From the NCBI GenBank assembly GCA_012064415.1, contig SSNU01000058.1, forward strand, positions 149,453 to 213,452: a stretch of DNA of 64,000 bases, in the 5' to 3' direction. The notes below the pieces were generated by a model. That model was not told the origin of the DNA, searched no databases, and saw only the letters and a program-made list of their open reading frames with translations. Numbering within the stretch: the first letter of the stretch is position 1; every line of letters starts with the position of its first letter. The position numbers were made by a program, and so were the translations under genes. The stretch is from Gyrodactylus bullatarudis. Taxonomy: Eukaryota; Platyhelminthes; Monogenea; Gyrodactylidea; Gyrodactylidae. This document shows positions 35,542 to 48,457 of the stretch, one piece after another.

Positions 35542-36865
35542 TACCTTTTTCAGAGCTAGTTGCAAGTTAAAAATTCTGATTTAAAATTTTTACAATCTAA
35601 AATGAAATTTTTTCATTCTGATTAGCAAAGGACCAGAGAAGTAATAGGGGGTAATTAATTTTATAATCTATGACATTATCTATGACAATCGTCACTGGGG
35701 ACAAATCTGAATCACGAGAAATGTTAATCAATCCATTGATGTAGAGGAGAAAATCAGGTTTTTTAAAGCTACCTCTTCAGATTTTGAAGTGAACCAGTTG
35801 GTTTATAGATATTGATCCTATGCAATGTAAATTAAGACCTTTTGAATTAGGATTAATTATATTAGCTCTAGCTTCAATCTTTGACCGTCCTTGTATTCGT
35901 TTGCAGAAAAGATTAAAATTTGCTTCGTCCAGCCAAATTATATGACGACCTTCGGACCGATCTTCCATCAAATTTTTAACGTAATCCTTTCTTCTAATTT
36001 TATTCTCCAATGTATTCATTCCAACAGGGATATTACGAACATCTTTTAAGGAATAAAACTCTCCATCTAGCCAATTTAGTACAGCAGATTGACAAATGTC
36101 CTAATTATAACGTGCATGAACAAATTCTTTGCAGTCTTTAAGAGTCATTGATGGATTAGACACAATTTTTTGAATAATTGCATGCATGATTTCAGGTGTC
36201 TTTTTAGTAGAGTTTGTACCACCACGAGATTTTGGCTGAATCTCTCCAAATTTGATCCAATGATAGGCTATATGATAAGGGACATCAGAATTTGCAGCAA
36301 TTCCTTCCAAGGTTTACCTTCCTCAACTAACTTCAAAATCTTGGCTCTAACCTTATCATCGTGTTTACGATAGCGGGGCATTTTTAAAATGATTAATTAT
36401 CATGACGTATTTACAATTCAATCACTCTAAAAGAATTCCATTGGTCGAACAAAAAAAGGTTTTTATACTAGAAGTAATTGAGGAAAAAAAAGACTGCTAG
36501 TTAAAACAAATTTCAAATTAATTTTCATTTTTTAAAACTCAGATTGAAATATTATCAATTAAGAATGAAAAAATTTGAAATTAGAATGAAAAATGTTAAA
36601 TAATCACCCCACCACCCTAATTACTTTTCTGGGCTCTTTGCTAATCAGAATGAATATTTTTCAGTTTAGATTGAAAAATTATGAATTTAGAATGCAAAAA
36701 TTTGAAGTCAGAATGCAAAAGTTTCAATTCATATTGAAAATTATAAAATTAATTACCCCCTATTACTTCTCTGGTCCTTTGCTAATCAGAATGAAAAAAT
36801 TTCATTTTAGATTGTAAAAATTTTAAATCAGAATTTTTAACTTGCAACTAGCTCTGAAAAAGGTA
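35542..36865 (-). mobile_element. IS630/Tc1-like DNA transposon with 126-bp perfect TIRs
   Basis: 35542-35667 and 36740-36865 are exact reverse complements (outer end TACCTTTTTCAGAGCTAGTT). TA dinucleotides at 35540-35541 and 36866-36867 fit the TA target duplication of the IS630-Tc1-mariner superfamily. Between them lies a broken transposase read on the minus strand. The right TIR is preceded at ~36600-36735 by a diverged tandem copy of the same TIR-like sequence. Perfect TIRs around a dead, internally deleted transposase suggest a recently mobile, non-autonomous derivative. Its right end is 3 bp from the TMEM94 stop codon. Confidence 0.85.
35668..36381 (-). pseudogene. Transposase (DDE_3, IS630-like), frameshifted and truncated
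   Basis: Starts ATG at 36381 with 'MPRYRKHDDKVRAKILKLV' (helix-turn-helix), then needs a one-base shift near 36306 to continue as 'IAANSDVPYHIAYHWIKFG'. A TAG interrupts near 36101 and a TGA near 35776. Catalytic blocks remain: first Asp in 'HIIWLDEANFN' and second Asp in 'VTIVIDN'. After the second Asp the frame runs directly into the left TIR, so the C-terminal part with the third acidic residue is deleted. This is the DDE_3 domain fold; the copy is dead. Confidence 0.85.
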
Positions 36866-36870
36866 TAGTT

Positions 36871-39800
36871 TTAAATTAAATCAACTAACTTTCTTTCAAA
36901 CCAGTTGACAACTTCATTGAGGAAGAGTAGACAAACAGCCCATAAAATTGTAATTATAAGGAACAGCATATTGATGTTAAATAAGAAATTGGTCAGGAAT
37001 ATTTCAACATGAAATACGAGTATTATAACCAACCTTAGGAAATTGGGTAGAATAGAACAAGATTAGACAAATTCATGAGAGAAAGAAACTTACAAGAATA
37101 GCACAGCAAATAGCCAGTAGTAGCTGATGGATTTTCGAAACTTGGTGATGAATTGTCCAAAGTTGATGTAAGAGAACGAGATTATGGCTAGAAAACAGGA
37201 AGAAATTCCATTATTTGAAATCGCTTATTGGGAAATTTGAAGAAACTAAAATTTACTTTTGACTCTTTAAGGCTTCCTTAGTTTTTCAGTAAAAAGTTAT
37301 TGACAAAAATTTATACTCACATAAATAAATGAAGAAGAAAATATTCATAAATGACTGTACTCGAACGAGGTTCTTCAATTTTTCAACGTCCCTGGAAAAT
37401 AGAAAATCATATTGTACTGTTACAAGATGATACCAATGATTTCATAAATAAGGCCTTTTTTTCAGGGATACTCATAAGTTGTGATACATCCCATATAAGT
37501 GCAAATTTACAAAAAATGTATTCTCAGCTCCAGAAAACCATATTAAATAGTATAATCTGGTTGAAGGTGTTCTGGAAATATCAATGGATATTTAAACTTC
37601 GAGTTAATACCAGATAATTAGTTAAGATATTTTATGCCAAATGACAGAAATTGGCTTAAAACACAGTGATTATTCGTAATAAGTTTTAATCTGACAAAAC
37701 CAGTTAAGTTCTATATCATGAGACAATTGATATTTTGAGAAGAATTCATGATTTCTAAAAATTCATGTTTTTCTTGAAATTCGGATTATAACAATATGAA
37801 TACTAATTGGTAGTTTTTTTCTTAGACAATAGGCCTAGTTGAAGAGGAATGAACAAATAGAACATGATGCGTCATGCTACTCATGACTGAGGCAATACAT
37901 TTTTGATATGCTTCTTGCTTTTCTTTTCTTAGTCCGAAAATAAGGTTGCTAATGACCTATGTTGGGATTTATGACAAACATCAGTTGGTGAGAATTTACG
38001 AATTGAAAAAATTTGATCCAGAACTCGATGAAGATGGAATATTTCTCGAAATCCAGATTCTAATCATGAAGAGCAAAAAATTTGACTTGTATTTAAATTT
38101 AAAATTTATTCTCACTTTTTTGGACTTCAAGTTAAAATTTTGTGATGATTCCAGTTTGATTGAGTGATTAAAAATCAAGAAAACCAAAGATTGCCTAATT
38201 TTCGCGGTAATTTAATAAAATTTTACGATCATGGCGTATTGAGATTTAGTCTTCAAAAAATAAAGATGAGAGATATTTATTATTCTGTGTAAAGTAAATT
38301 TTTCAGAACCCCAAAGAGTTCATAGTTACTTACTCATTAGCGCTGATGTAACAAGTGAAAGATTTCAACTCGAATTGCTCACAATGATCAATGAACATGA
38401 AGAAATAAACTCCAGTGCAAAATATGGTAGTGGGCAGAAATCTAAATATAATAGCCAGAATATTTCTCTTTATACGTTCTTTAGTGAATAACTTGTCTCT
38501 TTTAATTGGTGTGTCTTTGATGGAGATTGAGTTTTCAACTTTTCTGTTCATTATTACAAAGCTCATGATTGGACAGAATATAAACTTTGATATCAACAAG
38601 AACAAAGAATTGTCAAAGATCAATGGAATCTTACTCTTGTACTCGTATTCTTGGCATAAATCGAACCAGCGGGAACCAATAGAGGTAATGATGTTGTTCA
38701 TTTGAACTGAAGAGTTTTGTCGAAAACTAGGCAATTCTTCGTTTGTCTCTTGTATTAGAATGAAGGGTGTTAAGAGAATGACAAGAAGTAAGTACAAATG
38801 AACTGTTGACGTAAAACTGAGACTGAACAATAGGGCCAGATAAGTATTGTTGAGGAGAATGTGTGACTAATAAATAGAAAAATATGATGAAAATTAACTC
38901 GTGGAGTTATCCATTTATTAAAAAATTGTTCCATAACTTTTGCTATGGTACATCAAAGAAATAAATTATTAATTATTACTAATAACTTATAACTAAAAAA
39001 TTTTCAATTAAATTGAAGTAGACAAGCTCAGAAGGGTTGAAAATAACTTACTTGCTGAATGAATGAGTAAATATTAAAGCCGGCAGTTTCCATTTGTGTT
39101 ACAATTGGAGTGAACGCACTGGCAAGATAACACGCCAAATTTTCGGCCTGCAAGTTACTCGCCTTGAATAATGGAATTGAATAGGATGTGTCAAGCTGGA
39201 AAAAGCGAATAAAATTTCTTGAAATATATAAGATTGATGGATGAATTTTTAGTTTAGAAAAATTAATAGCTAATTAATCAATCATGTAAGGAATGACGAT
39301 TCAGTAAAAAAGGATTCAGCAATTTGTTTTTAATAAGATTTAAATATAGGGATTATAAATTAAGAAATATTTACCTGTATTCTAGAAAAGATTAAATTCA
39401 TAAAACATTGTAGTAAAGAGTGACAGGGGAAATTTTAGTACCAAAACATACTCTCTTATACTTTCGACAGTTGATTGGAAAATTATTTGAAGAAATAAGT
39501 TGGGTATGTTCATCTGCGTCGAAATCATCGTTTATCCTTTTGTAACCTAAACAGTAAAATTCAAAATTACTTGATCATAAGTAGGAATTTTTCAGTTTTG
39601 TCAATTTTATTTACAGTTAATTTACCAATGAATCAAATACTAATTATAATTAATAGGAAGATTTTAGTTTATAATCTCTAAATTTGGCGAAATCCTTTGA
39701 AAGTATATAGAATACACACAGTAGACTTGGACGAAACTTTCCAAAACTACAAAAATCGCCTATCGATATGATAAAATTAATCTTCGTGAATTTTAACAAA

Positions 39801-42800
39801 TTTCGTTCCAAAATATCTTTTTATGCTCCTGTAATGAGATTAAAAAATTATGAAAATTTTCGTTTTTTGGCCTATTTAAACAATTCTATCAAGATTTAAG
39901 TCAATTCAACAACTTAGTTGGAAGAAATAATGTGAATTCAAGTTAAAATCATGAAAATAAGACATTTGAAAATTTTCATAATCTTGTTAACTATTCTAGG
40001 CTAATCAATAGAACATTTCCCCCTCTTGTTTTGCACTGCATCTAATTTGCAGTAACTCATCTTATTGACAAAGTGGCTTTGATAACATAGATGACAGGAA
40101 AACGAATTCCTCACCTTCGATAATAAAAAGACCAACACGGTTCCAACAAAAAGATAAATAAAAGGGAAAAAATTCTCTAATTTTAGTAATTTTGGAAATT
40201 TTCGTCCAAGTCTAACATTATTAGAATTAGAAGAATTGAAAATCACATCAATGGAAGAAAAATTTCTTCCACAGGATTGAGTAAGTAACAACCAATATAA
40301 TTGAAAAATAACTTAAAACGCAAAATAAATTCTTCAAAATTAAGAAATTAAATACGTACTCCTATTAGATTTTCTTTGGTTAACACCCCCACACCATTGA
40401 TAGGCACATGTAAGGGGTATTGTTGGAAATATGCCGATAGCAGAATCGCACTTTGTAAATATATCGAGATTATCTATTGATAGACAACTGCCAATGATAC
40501 AAACTATTTCACCGTATTCTCGCATTATGGTTATCATCTCTGATGTAGACGCAGGACTACAGTCGGTAAATAGACTAACCAACAGGGGGACATTATCGAC
40601 GTTCTCCAAATGGGGACGGATATTTTCTATTCCAGTTGGTAAACGAGACTTAATAAAAAGATATGAGATAACATCTCCAAGTTGTAGAAGCCACAATTAA
40701 TATTAAAAAGGTGATAATTAGAGTCTGAAAAATAGTATACAAACAGTAGAATAGACTATAGTTAGACCTGTGACTTATGAACCAAAAATTACCCTCTTCC
40801 CTCTGCTCCTTTTTAATTTAGTTTTCGAAATCATCATCACACTTATGAGTAAGGTTTGTGTATAAACCTTAAATTTTCTGAGCAGAAATAATAACTTTCA
40901 TTCTACCAACATTGATTCGAAAGAGCTTTTTTTACTGAAGAATTCTCTATGCTTGGTTGATCGTACATAGATTCGGATCAAAAGATATCCAAACTTATAT
41001 TATTTCGAAAAATAGCTTTTTCCCAAGTTTGTCGCCTCCAAAACAAACAAATAACAAGCCTAGTGACCATCTGGATGTACTTACTCATTACACTATACTC
41101 TTCTAAACATCCAACCTTTCCACGCCCTTTCTCTCTATTATATATTCAAGCAGTGTTTATGATGATGATTTCGAAAACTAAATTAAAAAGGAGCAGAGGG
41201 AATAGGGTAATTTTTGGTTCATTCACAGGAGGTCTAACTGTACTAATTTTAGTCATTAGTTGTAACTACACTTATTCTTTTTGAAAAAAAACCTTTACAA
41301 AATCACAAAATTGGGCACAGAAACAAAAATAGGGCTACAAAGATTTATAAATATATCTTCAACTCATGTTTCTGAATGGTCAGTATTTCAAGAACCAATC
41401 AGAAATCGATAGTTGCATAAGTTTAAAAGACTTATAGTTAATTTAAGTAGTTTACAATTCTGGACTCTATGGTCCTAAGATACTTTTGAATTCTTTATAA
41501 TCGTTTTCTAATTCATATAACTTTCTTAGCAAAATAGTTTAAAATATTAGGTATTGAGGCTCTGGTGATAACTAAATTAGACAAATTTATTCTATAAATA
41601 TTCAAAAATATCTTTTGAGAACTAGACAAGCTAAAGCTAGCTGTTGATATGAAGATGAGAATTCGCTGGTTATAGAAAAAATCTCAATCTATTCCAGATT
41701 GTCAGGAAAACAAATATATTCCGATTCTTATAATGAAAAAAACTGTTAGAATATTCAAAACTTTCTCTCGATTTCCAAAATTTAATTAAACTAAATTCGG
41801 TTATTGAGGTTCAACATTTGACGAAAATTTTAGTTTAGCTATTGAATTGATTGCAGCAAATTTTTAATCCTCATTTCTTAGATTAGGCTGTTAAAGATTA
41901 TTCTATCTGCCTGTAAGCTAAAACATTCTACAAAATCAAAAAGCTTGAAAAGGAATATTTTGAGCATATCTATCTCTGCAAAATTGGAATCGAGAAACTA
42001 AGAGAATCAATTTCAAAATCTCTACTACACAAACGAAAATAGTTGAGATTTGAATTTACTCACTCGATTCTCCAGCATGTAATCAGTAAAATCAAAACTA
42101 GAGTTTTTTCTGTCTCTGGAATGAGAAGTTTCTGATGAATTTGACGAAGTTGATGAAGAGTAGACCTTGAATTTGAATTCTTTTTTCGTGTAACTCGATC
42201 TGAAAGATATAAAAAAGATGGAAACCATTTTTTTCACTCACGAATGAGTTTTCTAACCTTAGATCGATAGAGGATTGCGAGAAAGTTGGCCTCCCAATGG
42301 GACTTATGAAGCTAGGCTCTTTTTCTATATTCTTAAGGGGTAATTTGATGTTCTTCTGGACTGATGTACCATGATTGGCATTTTGTGAATTCTTATCATT
42401 CAAATAGTCGGGCAAACTTAATGATGAAACATTGAACGGTTCTTCTATTCTGTTTGTTTGATAAACCATCGATTGACATCTTCTTGTGCTCTTATTTCAG
42501 AGATGTAATTCTCATTCTCAAAAATTTTTCATTTCTTTTTAACTCACTTGACTTATAGTTTTGGGAAATCTATTCACATGGGATTGAGGACCTTGAATAT
42601 TTAATATCATGAGAAAGTGAAGATTTGAATTACTAGAGTTTTATTGATTGAGTAATTCTAATTTTTACATTTTGTTAAATGTTCTTCGAGTAAAGACTTG
42701 ACTTATACATTAGAGCCAGGATTCTTGACTGAGTTTTTAAGATGGAAATGGTGAGCAGTGAGCAAAACTGAACTCTTATTGCTTGCCGATGTTACTTACA

Positions 42801-45800
42801 CAATGCAGGGTAATATCATGTAACCTGGTGCGTGTGTATGTGCGGTATATTCTTAACTTTAAATATTAATAACTTTGGCAAGGAATTTTCGACAAGAATT
42901 ATACACAATAATATAACTTTCGTGTATAAAACATCATTCTTTTTCTAGCTAAATGATAAAAACGGACATTTGAGCATTTAAAAAATCCAGCCGAATCTTT
43001 AATCTTTGTTGCACAGTGTTACATACAGTTAATTCACTAATTATAATTAGTTTCTAAATTTTAAAGGCTTGTTCTTATTTATTTTAAGTTTTACTCGAAT
43101 TTAACAATAAAAATTCTGATTAATTAGCAAGATGTCTTATAAAAGTACCTGTATCTGGTTTTACATTTGTGCCAAGAGAAATATGGCAATTCCAGCCGGT
43201 TTCCAACCCCAATCGCTCTCCAAATACCCGACTTCTTAGTTGATTTTCCTGAAAATAATTTCAGAATTTTTATAAACCAAAAAGTTGGATAAATTCAAAG
43301 TTTACCTTTGAAAAGTGCACAAATCTGATACAGGCATCTTCCAGATATTTGATGGTGTCAGCAACTTTGGGAATTACTTCATATCCAAAACTTATAAGGC
43401 CAAGGAATACTTGTTTGCGCAACATTTCAAAAGTCTCATCTGGGTCATCGTTGAAGGAATCTCTGGAAAGATTGTTAGATAGATAAGTACTATAAGATCA
43501 CAGCTATAGTCGAAAGTTTCAAAATAAGACTTTGAAAATTTTACACCAAACATTGCTTAGAAAAAAAAGTTGAAAGATACTTCTTTAAATCGATTGGGAA
43601 AAACCTTGTCAAGTATTCAACTAATTTCCTAAAACTGAGATGAGCTGATAGAATTGCTTGTACGAACTAGACTTGAAAAAGGTATAGAGTATGAATAAAC
43701 ATTAGGTGTAATCTCTAATTTTATGCTACTAAATATTTTGACATTTTAGTTAAATTATAATCAGAAAATTATGGGAACTTGATTGATTTTTGTAATTAAT
43801 CAACCTAATTCACATATAGCATCATTATTTATTTACCATTTAATAGGTGAGAAACTTTCATTTGGATCATGCTAGATTTTTGAGAAATATATAAATAGTA
43901 TTTTGTGTTTGTTGAGCTTGCCATACCAATGAAGACAATCACTGTGAGAACGTTTGGATGACCATTAGCTGAGAATTCCAATGTTTTAATAAATTTCATA
44001 ATAAAACTAATTTCAGATCAATTTTTATTGAATCCGAAATTTTTGAAGAACAGTTACTACTTTTAGAGAAACCTATTTTATTTCACTCTACTAATAAGTG
44101 TCTCATTTACAAGTGATTCATGATTGGTAGAGAAAAATCTGATTTTTAAGACAACTCTTGAAAAATTATTTTTAATGATAATTCTCATGAAATTAATTTC
44201 AAAGAATTAGAGATCACAAATACAAAAATAGACTTTTTCAACTCTAATTTAGATTAAACAAAAGAAATATTTTCTAATTAGCTTGTCGTTATCACTAAAG
44301 TTATTACTTTATCTTATTTTCATCCAGGGTTTCACTTGTACTATATGCTCTACGAAATATTGAAGGTTGATCTTGAGTAGGATCAAGTCTTCGAGGATTT
44401 GAATCATTTCTGCTAGCCTTAGGCTTGAACATCCCCGACCCAGGGATGAGGTTAGATAGTTTCGGCAACTCAAATGAATCATCCAAATTGGTTAGAGCTG
44501 AATAGTCAGAATCTTCGAAATTCTGGTTATATTCAACAAAATCATCCTGATAAAATTCTAATTAGACGGAGGAAGAACGGTTTTAATTTAAGTGATGTAA
44601 ACTTACATTCAAGATGAAATTTGATGAGAATTTCTGATTCTTCTGGATGAATTCTGTGTTCAGAGAAATGTTTTCTTCGTTTTGATTTTCAGAATGCATT
44701 TTTTTCTTACTGTTCAACTTGGTCTCATAGATATCATCAATCATGGCCGACTAAGAGTAAAATTTTGTAAAGGAATCTCCCCACAAGATTAAACTCAATT
44801 TTATTATCATTTCAAATTCTTTTTTAATATTATGTATTGAATTCATTGAATCATGTTCAAAATAATTAAAATAATAAACATACATGAGGTATTTCGAGGA
44901 CTCGAGTTGAACTCTTTGATATTGGCGGCTTCTTCAATGATTTATCAAGAAATGCATTAATCAAATTATTCTCTTCTTCCTGATTGATCAGGTCAATATC
45001 GAGGTCTTCTCTTTCGAGAATCTCTTCTTCTTTACGTTTCTTGCCAGAGTTGTCTGGGACATTGAGAAAAATGCTATCTATCAAGGGAGCATAACTGAAC
45101 CCGGTGCAATAGGAAGAAAAAACCTTGCGATTGTGAAAATCAAGTACAGCGACCTTGTCCTTATTTTTCATAGTGACTAAATTCTTTCCATCCCAAGCTT
45201 CAGTGCAGAGGCTAACCAAAAGATCAGCACTGCCCTGACTCATTAACTGATAGTCTCCAGTTGAATTGTTACCAGTTACGATACTGTAACATGTCGCCAT
45301 TGGTAATTGAGGCTTGTAAGCGATATTTTTTTCATTTTCATTAGTTAGACATCGAAGCTCGAGTTCCTTCTGGAGAAGGACGTTGGAGCCTTGAGGCTGG
45401 AAACAGGCAAGACAATGTTTTATGTTGTACTGGTCAATACTGCCTGGGTTAAATCCAATGAGCTATTATTATTAAGGATTAAAATAAAAGTCTTTCTATA
45501 GATTCTAAAAACTTATAATATACCTTTGAGAGTCCACAGAGACATCTATGATTGACAACAGCAACTTGATTATCTCGTGAGAAATGCAATCTTGATAATG
45601 ACGTCAGATGATCCGCGTACTTTGCATAAGACCCATAAGTTTGAGGATGACAATTATTTAGTAAAATACTCAATCCAATAGGCTTTAAGGAGTTCATATA
45701 TCTTTCCCATTCGATTTCTTCGAAAGAGAGCAGATGAGGTGATATTTGATTGCTTGAAACATCAATAACAACAGGTTCCAATGTCATTTTTTGTTTATTA

Positions 45801-48369
45801 CGATCTCTAAATAAATATTGGAAAATTAAATTGAAATTTTGGGTAGGACTGGAGCAAACTTCACAACTTTCCGTCCGGGTAGAGGGGAATATACCGTAAA
45901 TGCGTGTATATGCGGAGGTATATATGCGCGATAATTTATTATTTATTTTCGTCAACCATATATGAAAATACCAATAACTTCAAGCTTTAATAAAATAGCT
46001 TCTGAAAATAGTAGAGCAACAAACGACCCATCAAATAGTAGCTTTTTAAAAGCTGATTCCAATGAAATGATTCTGATCTAATAATTTTGAGAATTTAAGA
46101 CACTTTTAGTTGATATAATATTCGAATTATTTATTTTGTTTTAGATCTGGACCAATAGGAATTAAAGAGAGTTTCTTAGTACAAGCGTATTATCCTACTG
46201 AAGAAGGTAGTTGAATTTCTCAGTATCGTAACGTCTGGAAGAGACTTTGGTAAAAGGTTAGTTATATTCCAATTAAATCTGCTTTTACTATTTTTTATAG
46301 AAAGTTAATTTTATTTTAAAAAACACATAAGCAGGAAAAAGTTGAGGGAAATGTTTCTAGCTAGATTTGCCAATAATTTCATGAATAAGCACATCTTTGA
46401 ATTTTGAGTAAAATGTGTATAGTTTACCATGACAATTTTTTTAAGAATAAATAAAAAAGTATGTAGTCATGGTTTCTGATAACGATTTCAATCGAATCTT
46501 TCTTTACGATAAATTTAAATGCTCACCATCGAATGGAATTTTTAACGAATACATATAAATAATTCAATCAATAAAAGTATTTGAATATTCTCGGAACTTT
46601 TTTTTCTTCATTCTAGATTCGCGTACAGAAATTTACTTGCAAATTCTGGATTTAATATAAAATTCTCAAGCTCACTCCAGACTTTAGTTTGATCAGGTAG
46701 AAAACATACATGCTGAAATAATCCCGGGAATATGACTGAATTATTAATTAATTTTATTAGTATTAAGCTCTAATTTTCACCGGGTGTCAAATTATTCAAA
46801 CTCCGATATTATTGTTACTTTCCAATCGTCAAAAATTATTTATTAAGATTAAATTATAATAAACCTAACCTGTTTACATATTTTTCATTTCTTGAAAATA
46901 ACAGCAAGTTTCAATTAGAAAATAACATTATATCATGAAACTAATTTCGATCAGAGATAGAAATTAAATAAAATACTACCCTAGTTAATAGTTTAATATC
47001 ACTCACGATTTTTGTTTTGATTTTCGAGATTTCGACTGAGAATTTCCATTCAAATCGGGATTACTGGACTTTGGCTTTGATTCGAAGAAGAATATCTTTT
47101 CCGGAGCCGGACTTGATTGACTAATGACACCCTTTTTATCAACACAACAAACGCAAGAAACGGACCCAAGGGTGAATAGAAGCATGATGACGTCTTCGTT
47201 GGGCCGTCGAATAAATTGGTTTATAAATGTAATAACTTTGGTCTTGAAATCAGTAAAATATTTATTTTTAAAATCATTATCCTGTGGATTAAGGAGAGAA
47301 TTTTTTGTCATTGATTGAAAAGAGGAAGTATCAGAACTAATTGATGAGACATTGTCTGGCAAGGGAATTTCTTGATCGTTTGATCTAGTATTGAGAATCA
47401 TCAAACGGCTAGAACTGAAGGAAATACAAAAGAACCATACGTATGGAACCAGTAGTATTGTCAGAGTCAAAATACTTTTTGATACGATATTCATGTAATA
47501 GAAAATCAAGAGTTTTTTGAATTCAACAAAGTATAATTTTGTTGGAATAAATGCAATGATTAGTATGGATATCGTCAAATTGATGAAGAAGAAAACCTTG
47601 GAGTATTTCTGATAGAAACAAAATGGAATAGGCTGGTATTCTGAGTAGTTTCTCATAATTGAAAGGGATGTCATATTCTTGTACTTGGTTACGAAAGGAC
47701 TCTCAAGAACCTTTGCAAACTTTGCCTTGTCTACGCAATGAAAAACAGGGGATGAATGTATAGCTGAATTACAATCAGGAAGAAATTCATCCCCAGGAAA
47801 ATAAATTTGGCTAGAATTTGCAAGTTTACATTTGCAATAGATAATTTGACCAGGCCTTAGGACGATGAGGTCATTTTTAACGAGCATTATAACAGGAACA
47901 TTAACCATTTTACCATCCCTAATTGTCCACTGTAGATTAATGCTTGGAGTGAATGGCATGAAAAGATCAGGATAGTTCATGTTGACATTTTTTTGTTGCA
48001 GGAAATTTCTAATTTCGTTTAGTCCAAATTCAAAGTAACTTTTTAAATTGACCAAGTTCTTTCTCCAGAATATGGAATGAAGAAAGGAAAGAATAAGTGC
48101 AGTTAGTACAATGAAAAGAAAAATAGTATCCCTAAATTTAGTTTATAAATAACTTACATTGTGTTTGGTAGATAATAGAGAGAAATACTCAGAAAAACTA
48201 ATGATATGCATATAAAAAATGCGAGCAATAATTGAATATTAGTTGACAGTACACATGGATATAGACTAAATCTTTCTTTCGAACTAATTTCTCTAAACTT
48301 TTCTTCTAAAGACTCAATCTGATTTATGAGCTCATTCAATGCATCTATTGTTTTAAGTCCTAAATTCAT
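36871..48369 (-). CDS. TMEM94: TMEM94 / ERMA, P-type ATPase-like ER magnesium transporter
   Basis: Eighteen phase-consistent exons on the minus strand: 48369-48158, 48131-47007, 45806-45524, 45462-44884, 44750-44607, 44546-44308, 43462-43306, 43248-43149, 42591-42548, 42490-42258, 42199-42064, 40648-40360, 39546-39452, 39195-39052, 38866-38334, 37927-37881, 37187-37094, 37033-36871. Sum 4617 nt, 1538 aa (human 1356). Family blocks: 'YPDLFMPFTPSINLQW', 'DGKMVNVPV', 'LRPGQ' (actuator region, ~120-165), 'VCCVDKKG' (~398-405), 'MNSLKPIGLSILLN', 'LGLETGWNCHISL', 'ENVDNVPLLVSLFTDC' and 'FRKS'. About ten hydrophobic segments: two at the N-terminus, two after ~250, the rest C-terminal. Human TMEM94 is described as an ER magnesium pump. 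The phosphorylation motif is DKKG rather than DKTG, as the human protein has DKQG. Intron 1 is 26 nt. Confidence 0.95.
37438..37492 (-). repeat. Decayed copy of the 56.3 kb hammerhead element
   Basis: Inside TMEM94 intron 16. The minus strand reads GTATCACAA, CTTATGAG, TATCCC, TGAAAA, AAAGGCCTTATTTATG, which lines up with the ribozyme at 56525-56566 base for base apart from a few changes. CTGATGA has become CTTATGA and CGAAA has become TGAAA, so the core is broken. Confidence 0.6.
40757..41240. repeat. Inverted repeat in TMEM94 intron 11
   Basis: About 80 bp at 40757-40842 is repeated inverted at 41156-41240 (shared core CCCTCTGCTCCTTTTTAATT and its complement, also GGTCTAACT/AGTTAGACC at the ends). 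The ~310-bp spacer holds nothing recognised. Probably a MITE or foldback insertion. Confidence 0.7.
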
Positions 48370-48457
48370 TTAAATTCTGTATACAACTAATCAATGTGAA
48401 AACATTATATAAATTTTGGAGAGCTTGTTGTTGTTTTAACTAGACCCTGTGTATGAA
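48370..48457. promoter_or_regulatory. 88-bp divergent promoter, TMEM94 / akirin
   Basis: Only 88 bp separate the TMEM94 and akirin start codons, which face away from each other. Both 5' UTRs must start within or overlap this interval, or the transcripts overlap. Inferred from the gene models; no specific box is convincing. Confidence 0.55.

Noticed and set aside
37820..37880. Extending TMEM94 exon 16 beyond 37881 to a stop near 37825
   Set aside because: The donor at 37880 (A|GTAGCA) joins exon 17 in the frame that keeps the family's FRKS...W block and lets exons 16-18 close in phase; the longer version has no good donor and breaks the alignment.
40001..40291. 96-codon minus-strand frame inside TMEM94 intron 12
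   Set aside because: Not aligned to TMEM94 and skipped by the phase-consistent exons 12 and 13; treated as intron noise.
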